This document shows positions 8,042 to 15,778 of a DNA stretch of 41,748 nucleotides, piece by piece; within the stretch, counting starts at the first letter, position 1; every line of letters begins with the position of its first letter. Below the pieces are notes generated by a model that saw only the letters and a list, made by a program, of their open reading frames with translations, was not told where the DNA came from and made no database searches. The translations under genes were made by a program, and so were the position numbers. Source of the DNA: Acidobacteriota bacterium (GTDB taxonomy: Bacteria > Acidobacteriota > Terriglobia > Terriglobales > Acidobacteriaceae). The stretch spans positions 1-41,748 of the forward strand of contig JABBOG010000016.1 of assembly GCA_019351975.1 (NCBI GenBank), written 5' to 3'.

Positions 8042-8668
8042 TCACAACTCCGGCGACCCCACCACCAGCGGATCGGAAACCCGCCGAAACACGATCCACG
8101 CATACTCCGCCGCCGACACCGGCGCCAGCACCGCAATCCCCCACAACAGCACCGTACGCAGGTCCTCCAGCCCCGACCGCGGAATCACCTCGCACGTCAT
8201 CACCGTCAAAACTCCCAGAATCTGCACCACCGTATTCATCTTCCCAAGAACACTCGGCCTGAAGTCACGCAGTGTATTCGTTGCAAACAAAAGAGTTGCA
8301 ATCAACAAAATCCCCAGATCGCGGCTCAGCACAAGCACCGTCACATACCTCGGAATCGCTCCCACATGCGTCAGCACCAGAAACAGCGTGCTCAAAAGCA
8401 GTTTGTCCGCAATCGGATCGAGATACTGCCCAAGCTTGGTTCGTTGCTCCAGAATCCGCGCCAGCAACCCATCCAGCCCATCGCTCACCCCAGCCACCCA
8501 AAGCAACGCAAACGCCATTCTCCAATGCCCGTTCAGGATCGTAATCACTAGAAAAGGAAGGACAAACAGCCGCAGCATCGTCAGCAGATTTGGCGCAGCA
8601 CGAAATTGTCTTAAGGCAGTCACAAGGCTCAAAAACCGCGAGGACTTCATGTCCAGGGAATGATCCAT
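8042..8668 (-). CDS. CDP-alcohol phosphatidyltransferase (PgsA-like)
   Basis: This 208-residue integral membrane enzyme has the full CDP-alcohol phosphotransferase signature at residues 63-88. SDGLDGLLAR is followed eight residues later by GQYLDPIAD, with the four metal/substrate-binding aspartates D63, D66, D84 and D88. The family transfers a phosphatidyl group from CDP-diacylglycerol to an alcohol. Length and style fit phosphatidylglycerophosphate synthase (pgsA) or a cardiolipin-synthase-like member, and sequence alone does not settle which. Several hydrophobic helices follow the motif. The start is the ATG at 8668, or the one six codons in (8650). Neither has a strong ribosome binding site. 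It is divergent from the Rrf2 gene. Confidence 0.88.
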   Translation of the reverse strand: MDHSLDMKSSRFLSLVTALRQFRAAPNLLTMLRLFVLPFLVITILNGHWRMAFALLWVAGVSDGLDGLLARILEQRTKLGQYLDPIADKLLLSTLFLVLTHVGAIPRYVTVLVLSRDLGILLIATLLFATNTLRDFRPSVLGKMNTVVQILGVLTVMTCEVIPRSGLEDLRTVLLWGIAVLAPVSAAEYAWIVFRRVSDPLVVGSPEL

Positions 8669-8724
8669 GTTAGCCGATTTTCACCGTACGCAAACACCGC
8701 ATCCCATGTACGACCATTTCAGTC

Positions 8725-8753
8725 TTGCTTCCGCGTGCCTTGTTCCGTACACT
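8725..8753 (+). promoter_or_regulatory. Sigma-70-like promoter of the isc locus
   Basis: TTGCTT (8725-8730), a 17-base spacer and TACACT (8748-8753) lie 54 bases before the Rrf2 start codon. This is the best-looking promoter in the window and is placed to drive the regulator and the following iscS-iscU-iscA genes. I could not recognise an IscR-type operator next to it. Confidence 0.55.
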
Positions 8754-8806
8754 ACAGATGCAGCAAGTTCGCGCATCCGCGCAACGATCTCCGGCCAAAT
8801 ATCTCA

Positions 8807-9289
8807 ATGCTACGGCTCACCAAAAAAGCGGATTACGGCCTCATGGCCCTCAAATACCTCGCAGAGCAGGCCTTCGTCGCAGAGCACGCTGGCCCCAACG
8901 CCACCGGTGCCCGCTCGGCCAAAGACATCGCCGAGGCGTACCACATTCCGCCACAATTGCTTGCCAAAATCCTCCAAACGCTCGCCCGAGCCGGTCTGCT
9001 CGTCTCGCACGCCGGAACCAACGGCGGCTACGCTCTGGCCCGCTCAGCTGCAAATATCTCAGCATTCGAAGTGATCCGCGCCATCGATGGACCCCTCTTC
9101 ATCACGAGCTGCATCACCATCCATGGAACCTGCGACCTCGCCGGACACTGCACCATCAAAGAACCTCTGCGCAAGGTAAACGACAGCATCACCGATCTTC
9201 TTGCCGGCATCAAAATCGCCGATCTTATTGAACCCACAGACCACCTCCCAGCCGCAATGGCTGGAGGTCTGGTCTCCATCGAACGCTAA
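8807..9289 (+). CDS. Rrf2/IscR-family Fe-S cluster-sensing transcriptional regulator
   Basis: This 160-residue regulator starts MLRLTKKADYGLMALKYLAE, the classic Rrf2 winged-helix start. The recognition helix region follows (IPPQLLAKILQTLARAGLL, then SHAGTNGGYALAR). Three cysteines at 102, 109 and 115 (SCITIHGTCDLAGHC) match the [2Fe-2S]-binding loop of IscR-like proteins. By family knowledge it would sense Fe-S cluster status and repress or activate the isc genes that follow. The ATG at 8807 was chosen because the Rrf2 fold begins there. The frame is open 49 codons upstream across the promoter and the pgsA start, which is not coding. It lies 54 bases before iscS with no visible terminator between. 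Confidence 0.93.
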   Translation: MLRLTKKADYGLMALKYLAEQAFVAEHAGPNATGARSAKDIAEAYHIPPQLLAKILQTLARAGLLVSHAGTNGGYALARSAANISAFEVIRAIDGPLFITSCITIHGTCDLAGHCTIKEPLRKVNDSITDLLAGIKIADLIEPTDHLPAAMAGGLVSIER

Positions 9290-9343
9290 ACAGGCTGTAT
9301 CGTTGGGCGATATGCCCTAACGCATTGATTCAGGAGCTTAGAA

Positions 9344-10627
9344 ATGGCTGAAACACTCGGATTGAACATCACCCAATCGCACGAAACCCTGCCCCCAGGC
9401 GTGAAGCTTCCCATTTACATGGATAACCACGCCACCACGCCGCTCGACCCGCGCGTGCTCGAAGCCATGATGCCTTACCTCACCGGCATCTTCGGCAACG
9501 CAGCCAGCCGTAACCACTCCTTCGGGTGGGAAGCCGAGCAGGGAGTCGAAAAAGCTCGCGAGCAGATCGCTAAACTCATCGGCGCGACCTCGAAAGAGAT
9601 CATCTTTACCTCCGGTGCCACTGAATCCACCAACCTCGCACTCAAAGGCGTGGCAGAAATGTACCGCGAGCGCGGCAACCACATCATCACCCAGGTGACC
9701 GAGCACAAAGCCACCCTCGACACCTGCAAGCGGCTCGAAAAATCCGGCTGCCGCGTCACCTATCTTCCCGTCATGGCAGACGGCCTCATCGACATCGAAG
9801 ACCTCAAGCGCGCCATCGTTACCGAAGGCCCGGACAAGACCATTATCGTCTCTATCATGTACGCTAACAACGAGATAGGTGTCATCCAACCCGTTCAGGA
9901 GATCGGTAAACTCTGCCACGAGCACGGCATCATCTTCCACACCGACGCCGTCCAGGCCGTCGGTAAAATCCCCGTCAACGTGCAGACCGACAACATCGAT
10001 CTCCTCAGCCTCAGCGGTCACAAAATCTACGGCCCCAAGGGTGTCGGCGCGCTCTACGTCCGCCGCAGAAACCCCCGCGTCCAGCTCGCCGAGCAGATTA
10101 ACGGCGGCGGTCACGAGCGCGGCATGAGGAGCGGAACCCTCAACGTCCCCGGCATCGTCGGCCTCGGCGCAGCCTGCGAACTCTGCCTGAACGAGATGAC
10201 TGCAGAGGCAGCCCGCGAGATCGAATTGCGTGACTATCTCAAGGCCAAACTCGAGAAGGCACTTGACTACGTTCAGGTCAACGGCAACATGGAGCACCAC
10301 CTCCCCGGCAACCTCAACATGAGCTTCGTCTACGTTGAGGGAGAGAGCCTCCTCATGGGAATCAATGACATAGCCGTCTCTTCCGGCTCTGCCTGCACCT
10401 CTGCCACGCTCGAACCCAGCTATGTTCTGAAGGCTCTCGGCCTTGGCGACGACGTCGCCCACAGCTCCATTCGCTTCGGCCTGGGCCGTTTCAACACCAA
10501 AGCCGAAGTCGATTACGTCTCCGACAAGATCATCGAAGTCGTTCAGCACCTCCGCGAGCTCAGCCCTTTGTACGAAATGGTCAAGGAAGGCATTGATCTC
10601 AGCAAGATAGAATGGGCCGCACACTAA
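9344..10627 (+). CDS. iscS: Cysteine desulfurase IscS
   Basis: This 427-residue PLP enzyme converts cysteine to alanine and passes persulfide sulfur to IscU for Fe-S clusters and to other acceptors. The PLP lysine is K227 ([13 protein letters not shown]), with the PLP-stacking histidine near 121 ([10 protein letters not shown]). The catalytic cysteine is C351 in the mobile loop [20 protein letters not shown], the group I (IscS) type. The N-terminus [17 protein letters not shown] is typical. About 20 residues precede it, making the protein slightly longer than the common ~404. The C-terminus ends SKIEWAAH, as in canonical IscS. AGGAG lies seven bases before the ATG. Confidence 0.97.
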   Translation: MAETLGLNITQSHETLPPGVKLPIYMDNHATTPLDPRVLEAMMPYLTGIFGNAASRNHSFGWEAEQGVEKAREQIAKLIGATSKEIIFTSGATESTNLALKGVAEMYRERGNHIITQVTEHKATLDTCKRLEKSGCRVTYLPVMADGLIDIEDLKRAIVTEGPDKTIIVSIMYANNEIGVIQPVQEIGKLCHEHGIIFHTDAVQAVGKIPVNVQTDNIDLLSLSGHKIYGPKGVGALYVRRRNPRVQLAEQINGGGHERGMRSGTLNVPGIVGLGAACELCLNEMTAEAAREIELRDYLKAKLEKALDYVQVNGNMEHHLPGNLNMSFVYVEGESLLMGINDIAVSSGSACTSATLEPSYVLKALGLGDDVAHSSIRFGLGRFNTKAEVDYVSDKIIEVVQHLRELSPLYEMVKEGIDLSKIEWAAH

Positions 10628-10646
10628 AACGCGCGACGGAGCCCAT

Positions 10647-10763
10647 ATGAAGCATGTAAATCTCAACGAAAAGGTCGCCAAGAAGAAGAGCATCCCCGCA
10701 CAAATCGTATTTTGGCTGGTCGCGGTCGGCCTGCTCTATGCCTTCTATAAGGCTTTTTCCTGA
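10647..10763 (+). CDS. 38-residue single-pass membrane peptide between iscS and iscU
   Basis: A short open frame reads MKHVNLNEKVAKKKSIPAQI and then VFWLVAVGLLYAFYKAFS, ending in TGA. It has a basic N-terminal half (KVAKKK) and one hydrophobic helix of about 18 residues, so a single-pass inner-membrane peptide with the positive end inside is predicted. ACGGAG lies seven bases before the ATG. It starts 20 bases after iscS and ends 72 bases before iscU, on the same strand. It is not a family I recognise. A role with the isc genes is inferred only from position. Coding potential is supported by the ribosome binding site and the clean amphipathic-plus-membrane composition. Confidence 0.65.
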   Translation: MKHVNLNEKVAKKKSIPAQIVFWLVAVGLLYAFYKAFS

Positions 10764-10834
10764 GTTTGAATCCACTAGATCGCCGGCGCACCCAACCATA
10801 CCGGCGTAACATCAAAGTAATTGAGGAGTACACC

Positions 10835-11254
10835 ATGGCATACAGCGAAAAGGTAGTTGACCATTACGAGCATCCCCGCAACGTCGGCACCCTCGACAAA
10901 AGCTCTTCAGAAGTCGGTACCGGCCTCGTCGGCGCACCGGAGTGCGGCGACGTGATGCGCCTCCAGATCCGCGTCAACCCCGAGACCCAGGTCATCGAGG
11001 ACGCGAAGTTCAAGACCTTCGGCTGCGGCTCGGCCATCGCCTCCAGCTCCCTCGCAACCGAGTGGGTCAAGGGCAAGACCGTCGCCGAAGCGCTCACGAT
11101 TTCTAACACAGACATCGTCAAGGAACTTGCACTGCCGCCTGTGAAGATTCACTGCTCAGTCCTCGCAGAAGACGCGATCCGCGCCGCCATCGGCGACTGG
11201 AAGAAAAAGAACAACGTAACAGAGGCCGCAGGCGTAGCCGTAGCAGCGCACTAA
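10835..11254 (+). CDS. iscU: Fe-S cluster assembly scaffold IscU
   Basis: This 139-residue scaffold assembles [2Fe-2S] clusters from IscS sulfur and iron before transfer to targets. The three ligand cysteines are C37 (GAPECGDVM), C64 (TFGCGSAIASSSLATEW) and C107 (PPVKIHCSVLAEDAI), with the conserved D39 and H106 also present. The PPVK element next to C107 is the site recognised by the HscA chaperone in other bacteria. The start MAYSEKVVDHYEHPRNVG at 10835 has GAGGAG six bases upstream. The 23-codon upstream extension is unsupported. The last ~13 residues form an Ala/Val-rich tail beyond the usual end. Confidence 0.97.
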   Translation: MAYSEKVVDHYEHPRNVGTLDKSSSEVGTGLVGAPECGDVMRLQIRVNPETQVIEDAKFKTFGCGSAIASSSLATEWVKGKTVAEALTISNTDIVKELALPPVKIHCSVLAEDAIRAAIGDWKKKNNVTEAAGVAVAAH

Positions 11255-11271
11255 GACGCAAATACACGCCA

Positions 11272-11304
11272 AGCCCTACTCCCGAACGATTCAGGAGTAG
11301 GGCT
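11272..11304. promoter_or_regulatory. Strong hairpin between iscU and iscA
   Basis: AGCCCTACTCC (11272-11282) and GGAGTAGGGCT (11294-11304) form a perfect 11-bp stem with an 11-base loop. No T-run follows on the plus strand, so it is not a textbook terminator. It could be an attenuator or an mRNA-stabilising/processing hairpin that lowers iscA expression relative to iscSU. Confidence 0.6.
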
Positions 11305-11326
11305 CGCACGACTTACTTTGAAACCA

Positions 11327-11824
11327 ATGTCAACCATCTCCATCTCGGCGACTACAAGTCAGTCCATGAGCGCGCCCGCGCCAGACGTCAATAAAGACCC
11401 GCTCGCCGGCATGACGCTCCTAACCGCCGACGGACAGCAGCCGCGCGCCAAGGCCGCCATTGAAATCACCAAAAGCGCCCTCAAGCGCATCCGCGTTGCG
11501 ATGGCCAAAGAAGGCATCTCGCCCGACGCTGGTGGTCTACGTGTCGGCATACAGGGAGGCGGCTGCTCCGGCCTCAGCTATAACATCCGCTTCGACACCC
11601 AGCCCCGCGAGCGCGACCGCACCTTCGTCTTCGGTGCAGGTATTGAAACCCCCAACGACCCCAACGGTGCCAAACCCGTCCGCATCTTCGTCGATCCAAA
11701 GAGCTTCCTCTATCTCGCGGGCATGGTTCTCGACTTCGAAGAAACCCTCATGCGTCAGGGCTTCAACTTCATCAATCCCAACTCCACGAAGAGCTGCGGT
11801 TGCGGTTCCAGCTTCTCCGCTTGA
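11327..11824 (+). CDS. iscA: IscA/HesB-type Fe-S carrier with N-terminal extension
   Basis: The C-terminal ~120 residues are an A-type Fe-S carrier. The three ligand cysteines are C80 (GIQGGGCSGLSYNI), C157 and C159 (NSTKSCGCGSSFSA). These proteins take clusters from the scaffold and deliver them to apo-proteins. The core, from about AIEITKSALKRIRVAM, is preceded by a ~45-residue Ser/Thr/Ala/Pro-rich leader not found in the usual ~107-residue IscA. The start is uncertain. I used the ATG at 11327. A TTG three codons upstream and an internal ATG (MSAPAPDV) are alternatives, and none has a well-placed ribosome binding site. The gene follows iscU after a hairpin. Confidence 0.9.
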   Translation: MSTISISATTSQSMSAPAPDVNKDPLAGMTLLTADGQQPRAKAAIEITKSALKRIRVAMAKEGISPDAGGLRVGIQGGGCSGLSYNIRFDTQPRERDRTFVFGAGIETPNDPNGAKPVRIFVDPKSFLYLAGMVLDFEETLMRQGFNFINPNSTKSCGCGSSFSA

Positions 11825-11871
11825 TCAAGCGTCGTCCCTGCAATGACGCCGCTGCCGCACATGTGTCTGGG

Positions 11872-13950
11872 TTATGGCTTTGAGCTGCCCGAATCGACCT
11901 CAGCCAAAGGCTTGACGGCCATCCCACGTACATATTTGTCATACCAATCAAACCAGTATTGGAAGCGGTCCTTGATGTAGCTGGGTCGCGTAAACCCATG
12001 AAATTGACCTGGGTATACGATCAACTCCGCTGGCGTTCCGACGCTCCTGAGAGCCTCGTACATCTGTTCTCCTCCCTCAAGCGGCACGTTGAAATCTTTA
12101 TCGCCACCCATAAACAGCGTGGGTGTCTTGATGCGATCCGCATGCAGGAACGGATACGACAGCTTGATGTACAGGTCGAGATTCTTCCACGGCGGTCCGA
12201 GCTCGTCCTCATACTGCAGGATGTACTGGTCGATCCCGTAAAAACCGAGCAGATTCCCCATTCCAGCGCCAGAGCTGGCGGCTTTGAAGCGGTTTGTACT
12301 CGCGATGGTGTAGTCGGTCAGAATGCCCCCGTAGCTCCAGCCTCCCACCCCCATCTTCGTTTCGTCGATCTTGCCCGTAGCCACGGCTGCATCGGTCGCT
12401 GCCATGAGGTCGATCACTTCCTTATCACCCCAATCCGCATTGATGGCGGCGCTATAAGACTGCCCGCGGCCCGTGCTGCCGCGATAATTCACGTTCAGGA
12501 CTGCATATCCGTGTGCAGCGAACATCTGCCGCTCCAGATCGAAGCCATGCTCATCCTGCGCCGTTGGGCCGCCATGGATGAACAGGATCATCGGTGCCTT
12601 CGCACCCTCCGCATAACCTACTGGCATGGTCAGCAACCCATGCACCTCGCTGCCGTCCTTTGTCTTTGCAGCAAGATTGTCTGTCGGTGCAAGCTCTAGC
12701 GTTGCTAACAGTGCATCATTATGAGTCGTCAATTTGCGCAATTTACCGTCTTCGAGAGCGTAGACCTCCGCAGGCGCGGCATCCGTCGACCACAGCAGCG
12801 CCGTATGCCCACCCGCCTGGTCGAGTCCTCCCGCAGAACCGCTTCCGCTGGTGAGCTTCCTGACTTTCCCGCTTCCATCCAGCGGAATCTCCCCCACGTA
12901 CACCTCGCGGTCGTCCGGAACCTCCGTGAGGACATCTTTGCCCCCGGGAGCCAGAACCGGCGCACCCACCCACGCATCCAGCTTCGGCGCCAGCATCTTC
13001 GGCGTCCCCCCGGACGCAGAAATGATCGCCATCTGCCGCAGGTCGTAGATCGAGTAATGCGGAGCCGTTCCCTGTCTGTAGATAATCTGCTCGGAGTCCG
13101 GTGTCCAGACCAGAGGCCCCGTGTCCGTACCCGCAAAGTTTGTCAACTTGCGGGGCATAGATCCAGCCGCAGCATCCACAACAAAGACGTCGGGATTATC
13201 CACGCGATCCGGGTCAGGCGTCGACTGATTGCTCACAAAAGCAATAAACTTGCCATTCGGGCTCCACGCCGCCTCCCGTTCGCTATATGCCGTCGGCCCA
13301 TCCACCGGATTGTTCGTGAGCTTGGAGAGCTTCTTCGACGCGATGTCAAACAGATACAGATGCGGCTCTTTATCGGTGAGGAAACCCTCGCGGTCCTCTT
13401 TGAAGTGAAACCGATCGATGACAATCGGTTTCGGCGCCTTGGGCTTCGCGCCGTCCTTCGGCTCTGGCTCATCCTTTTCCGTCAACGTCAGCAGCAGCGT
13501 CTTGCTATCCGGCGACCACCGATATCCGCCAAGATCCTCTTTCACATCCGTAAGTTGCTGCGCCTCGCCACCCTCCCGATCAAGCAGCCAGACCTGCGAG
13601 CCCTTAGCCTCTCCTTCGCGAGACGAAGTGAACGCTAGCCAACGGCCATCAGGACTCCACTGCGGATCTCCTGCGCTGTCCTTTCCGAACGTGAGCTGTA
13701 CATCCTTCTTGCCGTCCCAACGCACCATCCAGAGCCGGTTTACCGACTTGTCTTCAGCAACATCCACCTTCGAAACCGTGTAGGCGACCCACGCTCCATC
13801 AGGCGAGACCTGCGGATCTCCTACACGTTCAATCTTCGCCAAATCATCCGGAGTCAAAGCATGCTTCGATTGAGCCATCACTGGCAAGGACAACACGAGC
13901 GCACAACCCATCGTAAGGGCTGCATAGTGGGCAGGATTCACAAGACGCAT
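11872..13950 (-). CDS. Secreted S9-family prolyl oligopeptidase-like peptidase
   Basis: This 692-residue protein has a signal peptide (LTMGCALVLSLPVMAQS). A seven-bladed propeller of TolB/WD-like repeats covers ~28-430 (DPQVSPDGAWVAYTVSK, DPQWSPDGRWLAFTSSR, AAWSPNGKFIAFVSN). An alpha/beta-hydrolase domain follows from ~440. The catalytic triad is S539 (GGWSYGG), D619 (DKDFNVP) and H651 (GQFHGF). FIHGGPTAQ supplies the oxyanion loop. This is the acylaminoacyl-peptidase/dipeptidyl-peptidase-like (S9C) arrangement that cleaves short peptides in the periplasm or outside. It lies on the opposite strand to the isc genes and splits iscA from hscB. The ribosome binding site is weak. Confidence 0.94.
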   Translation of the reverse strand: MRLVNPAHYAALTMGCALVLSLPVMAQSKHALTPDDLAKIERVGDPQVSPDGAWVAYTVSKVDVAEDKSVNRLWMVRWDGKKDVQLTFGKDSAGDPQWSPDGRWLAFTSSREGEAKGSQVWLLDREGGEAQQLTDVKEDLGGYRWSPDSKTLLLTLTEKDEPEPKDGAKPKAPKPIVIDRFHFKEDREGFLTDKEPHLYLFDIASKKLSKLTNNPVDGPTAYSEREAAWSPNGKFIAFVSNQSTPDPDRVDNPDVFVVDAAAGSMPRKLTNFAGTDTGPLVWTPDSEQIIYRQGTAPHYSIYDLRQMAIISASGGTPKMLAPKLDAWVGAPVLAPGGKDVLTEVPDDREVYVGEIPLDGSGKVRKLTSGSGSAGGLDQAGGHTALLWSTDAAPAEVYALEDGKLRKLTTHNDALLATLELAPTDNLAAKTKDGSEVHGLLTMPVGYAEGAKAPMILFIHGGPTAQDEHGFDLERQMFAAHGYAVLNVNYRGSTGRGQSYSAAINADWGDKEVIDLMAATDAAVATGKIDETKMGVGGWSYGGILTDYTIASTNRFKAASSGAGMGNLLGFYGIDQYILQYEDELGPPWKNLDLYIKLSYPFLHADRIKTPTLFMGGDKDFNVPLEGGEQMYEALRSVGTPAELIVYPGQFHGFTRPSYIKDRFQYWFDWYDKYVRGMAVKPLAEVDSGSSKP

Positions 13951-14068
13951 TGCGGGAGTGTAGCATCCCTCGGCGTTTCATGGAACGCAAAAGTTCCACC
14001 GCCTTCGCTTCTGGTAACAATGCGTGGAGTGGCATGACGTGCCGCTCCTCCATGCGAAACAGCTTTTG

Positions 14069-14341
14069 TTAGGACAGTTGCTTTACCGCGTCCCAAATGT
14101 ACATCCCAAGGATGCACGCAGAAAGCAGACATACAGCTCCGATCGTCCCCCGCAGGAACGGCTCGATCTTGTGCAGTTTCAACGCAATGGCCGTCTGCTC
14201 CATCTCGTGATGCTTTCCGGAATCATCGAGGAAGATCTGGTCTTCCTCATAGCGGGTTAATGTTCCGCGATAACCAAGAAGAATCATAAGAATGACAGCG
14301 ACACCACCCCAAACCATCCACAGAACTGGCATAGCACTCAT
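14069..14341 (-). CDS. Small two-helix membrane protein of unknown function
   Basis: This 90-residue protein begins MSAMPVLWMVWGGVAVILMI and has a second hydrophobic helix near the C-terminus (IGAVCLLSACILGMYIWDAV). About 35 polar residues lie between (RYEEDQIFLDDSGKHHEMEQ). Both ends are predicted on the same side of the inner membrane. AGAGGTGA a few bases before the ATG is a good ribosome binding site, which supports a real gene. I do not recognise a family. It lies upstream of the S9 peptidase on the same strand, with a 118-base gap that holds nothing I can identify. Confidence 0.7.
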   Translation of the reverse strand: MSAMPVLWMVWGGVAVILMILLGYRGTLTRYEEDQIFLDDSGKHHEMEQTAIALKLHKIEPFLRGTIGAVCLLSACILGMYIWDAVKQLS

Positions 14342-14574
14342 AAATCACCTCTGTACGGGATTGGCTGGCTCCAGATAGCGAGCAAGTCCGTTGTAGCGGG
14401 CTCGGGGGATACGAGGGGCCGGTCGCAAGCATCATAATCCTGTTTTTCAAAGCTTGAAAAGGAAAATCTTCGGCTTGTCGCCACCTGACGGCTTCGCGTG
14501 TCGAACCGATCAAAAAAAGAGGCTTTATCGATGGAAAATGGCACCCTGTGGCGCAGGGATTACTCTAAGAACAC

Positions 14575-15195
14575 ATGAACCAGCCCGATTACTTCGCACT
14601 CTTCGACCTTCCACAGCATCTCAACATCGACCTGACTGCGCTTGAAACGACGTTTTATTCCATGTCTCGCAAGCTACATCCCGACCGGTTCGCAAGCCGA
14701 CCCGTCGAAGAGCAGCAGACAGCATTAGCGGCCAGTTCCTATTTGAACGACGCCTATCGAACGCTCCGGTCACCCATTGCTCGCACCGAGTACCTGCTTT
14801 CCTTGCAGGGGATTCAACTGGAAGAGCAATCGCGAGCTGCCACGGACGCAGCAAAAGCATCCGGTGGTGAGAAGAAGCAGGTCGCTCCCCCGGACCTTCT
14901 TGAAGAAGCGTTTGAGCTCAACATGGCGCTGGAAGAGATGCAATTTGCGCGTAAGGCGCAGGAGACACCTGATGCGGCCGTCCTCGCCGACCTCGAAGCC
15001 GCCCGACTGAAGTTCACAGCCATGCTCGACCATCTCCAGCAGCAGCTGGAAGTCCTCTGGACTGCATGGGATGCAGCGTTCGATGCCAACAACGCGGAAG
15101 CGAAAGATAAGGCAGTTCTCGATATGATCGCGCTGCTCAACCGACGCAGCTACATCAGAAATCTAGTACGCGACGTCAACGCTGAGCTTGAGTAA
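14575..15195 (+). CDS. hscB: Fe-S cluster co-chaperone HscB (J-domain protein)
   Basis: This 206-residue protein begins MNQPDYFALFDLPQHLNID, the HscB-specific J-domain start, and has the essential HPD motif in SRKLHPDRFASRPVEEQ. Residues ~95-206 form the three-helix domain that binds IscU (LEEAFELNMALEEMQFARKA ... LDMIALLNRRSYIRNLVRDV). HscB brings IscU to its Hsp70 partner HscA and stimulates its ATPase. The linker between domains carries an extra polar stretch (TDAAKASGGEKKQ), so it is longer than the ~171-residue E. coli protein. No Shine-Dalgarno is visible before the ATG. It is separated from iscA by the S9 peptidase block, and no hscA follows it. Confidence 0.94.
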   Translation: MNQPDYFALFDLPQHLNIDLTALETTFYSMSRKLHPDRFASRPVEEQQTALAASSYLNDAYRTLRSPIARTEYLLSLQGIQLEEQSRAATDAAKASGGEKKQVAPPDLLEEAFELNMALEEMQFARKAQETPDAAVLADLEAARLKFTAMLDHLQQQLEVLWTAWDAAFDANNAEAKDKAVLDMIALLNRRSYIRNLVRDVNAELE

Positions 15196-15218
15196 CATTC
15201 TGCTTGACCTGCTCACGG

Positions 15219-15253
15219 CTGCCGAAAACGGAATACTCGTTCCGTTTCGGCAG
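15219..15253. terminator. Bidirectional terminator-like hairpin between hscB and msrB
   Basis: CTGCCGAAAACGGAA pairs with TTCCGTTTCGGCAG across a six-base loop, giving a ~14-bp stem with one bulge. It lies midway between two convergent stop codons (15195 and 15263), where a shared terminator is expected. AAAA follows on the plus strand, giving a short T-run for the minus-strand transcript's upstream side only. Confidence 0.65.
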
Positions 15254-15262
15254 AAAACGCGA

Positions 15263-15721
15263 TCATTCTCCCTCAAACTTCAATGATGCTGAGTTGATGC
15301 AGTAGCGCTGCCCCGTAGGATTAGGACCATCCGGAAAGACGTGCCCTAAATGCGATCCGCACGTGGAGCACGTCACTTCGACGCGCTTCATTCCAAGGGA
15401 GCGATCTTCGTGCAGTTCCACCGCGTCCTTCGCGGCTGCATCGTAAAAGCTCGGCCATCCCGAACCCGATTCGAATTTAGTATCCGACTTGAACAGCCGC
15501 GCATCGCACGCTGCGCAATGATAGAAGCCATCAGCGTGATTATCCACGAGTTTGCCTGTGAAAGGGCGCTCCGTGCCCTTTTCACGCAGCACATGATATT
15601 GATCAGGCGTCAGATGCTGACGCCACTCTTCATCAGTACGCACAACCCTGGCTGCTGGCTTATGCGTTATGTCTTCGATGGATGCGTCTGACAACGGACC
15701 GCCTGCAGGAATACTTGGCAT
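15263..15721 (-). CDS. msrB: Peptide-methionine (R)-S-oxide reductase MsrB
   Basis: This 152-residue enzyme reduces methionine-R-sulfoxide in proteins. It carries the zinc-binding pairs C69/C72 ([11 protein letters not shown]) and C118/C121 ([17 protein letters not shown]). The motif [12 protein letters not shown] is present, with the catalytic cysteine C141 in [16 protein letters not shown]. It has no signal peptide, so it should act in the cytoplasm. An AGGTGAAG box lies upstream of the ATG. It stands downstream of the GDSL lipoprotein on the same strand with a 57-base gap. Confidence 0.97.
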   Translation of the reverse strand: MPSIPAGGPLSDASIEDITHKPAARVVRTDEEWRQHLTPDQYHVLREKGTERPFTGKLVDNHADGFYHCAACDARLFKSDTKFESGSGWPSFYDAAAKDAVELHEDRSLGMKRVEVTCSTCGSHLGHVFPDGPNPTGQRYCINSASLKFEGE

Positions 15722-15778
15722 TGTTTCTTCACCTCAGATGATTGGATGCGGTTGGGCGGCTTTCAGCGCAGCGTGTCA

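Noticed and set aside
9338-10693. Minus-strand open frame of 451 codons opposite iscS
   Set aside because: It covers a confidently identified iscS, is unusually rich in Asp/Glu/Val, and has no recognisable motif, as expected for an antisense frame.
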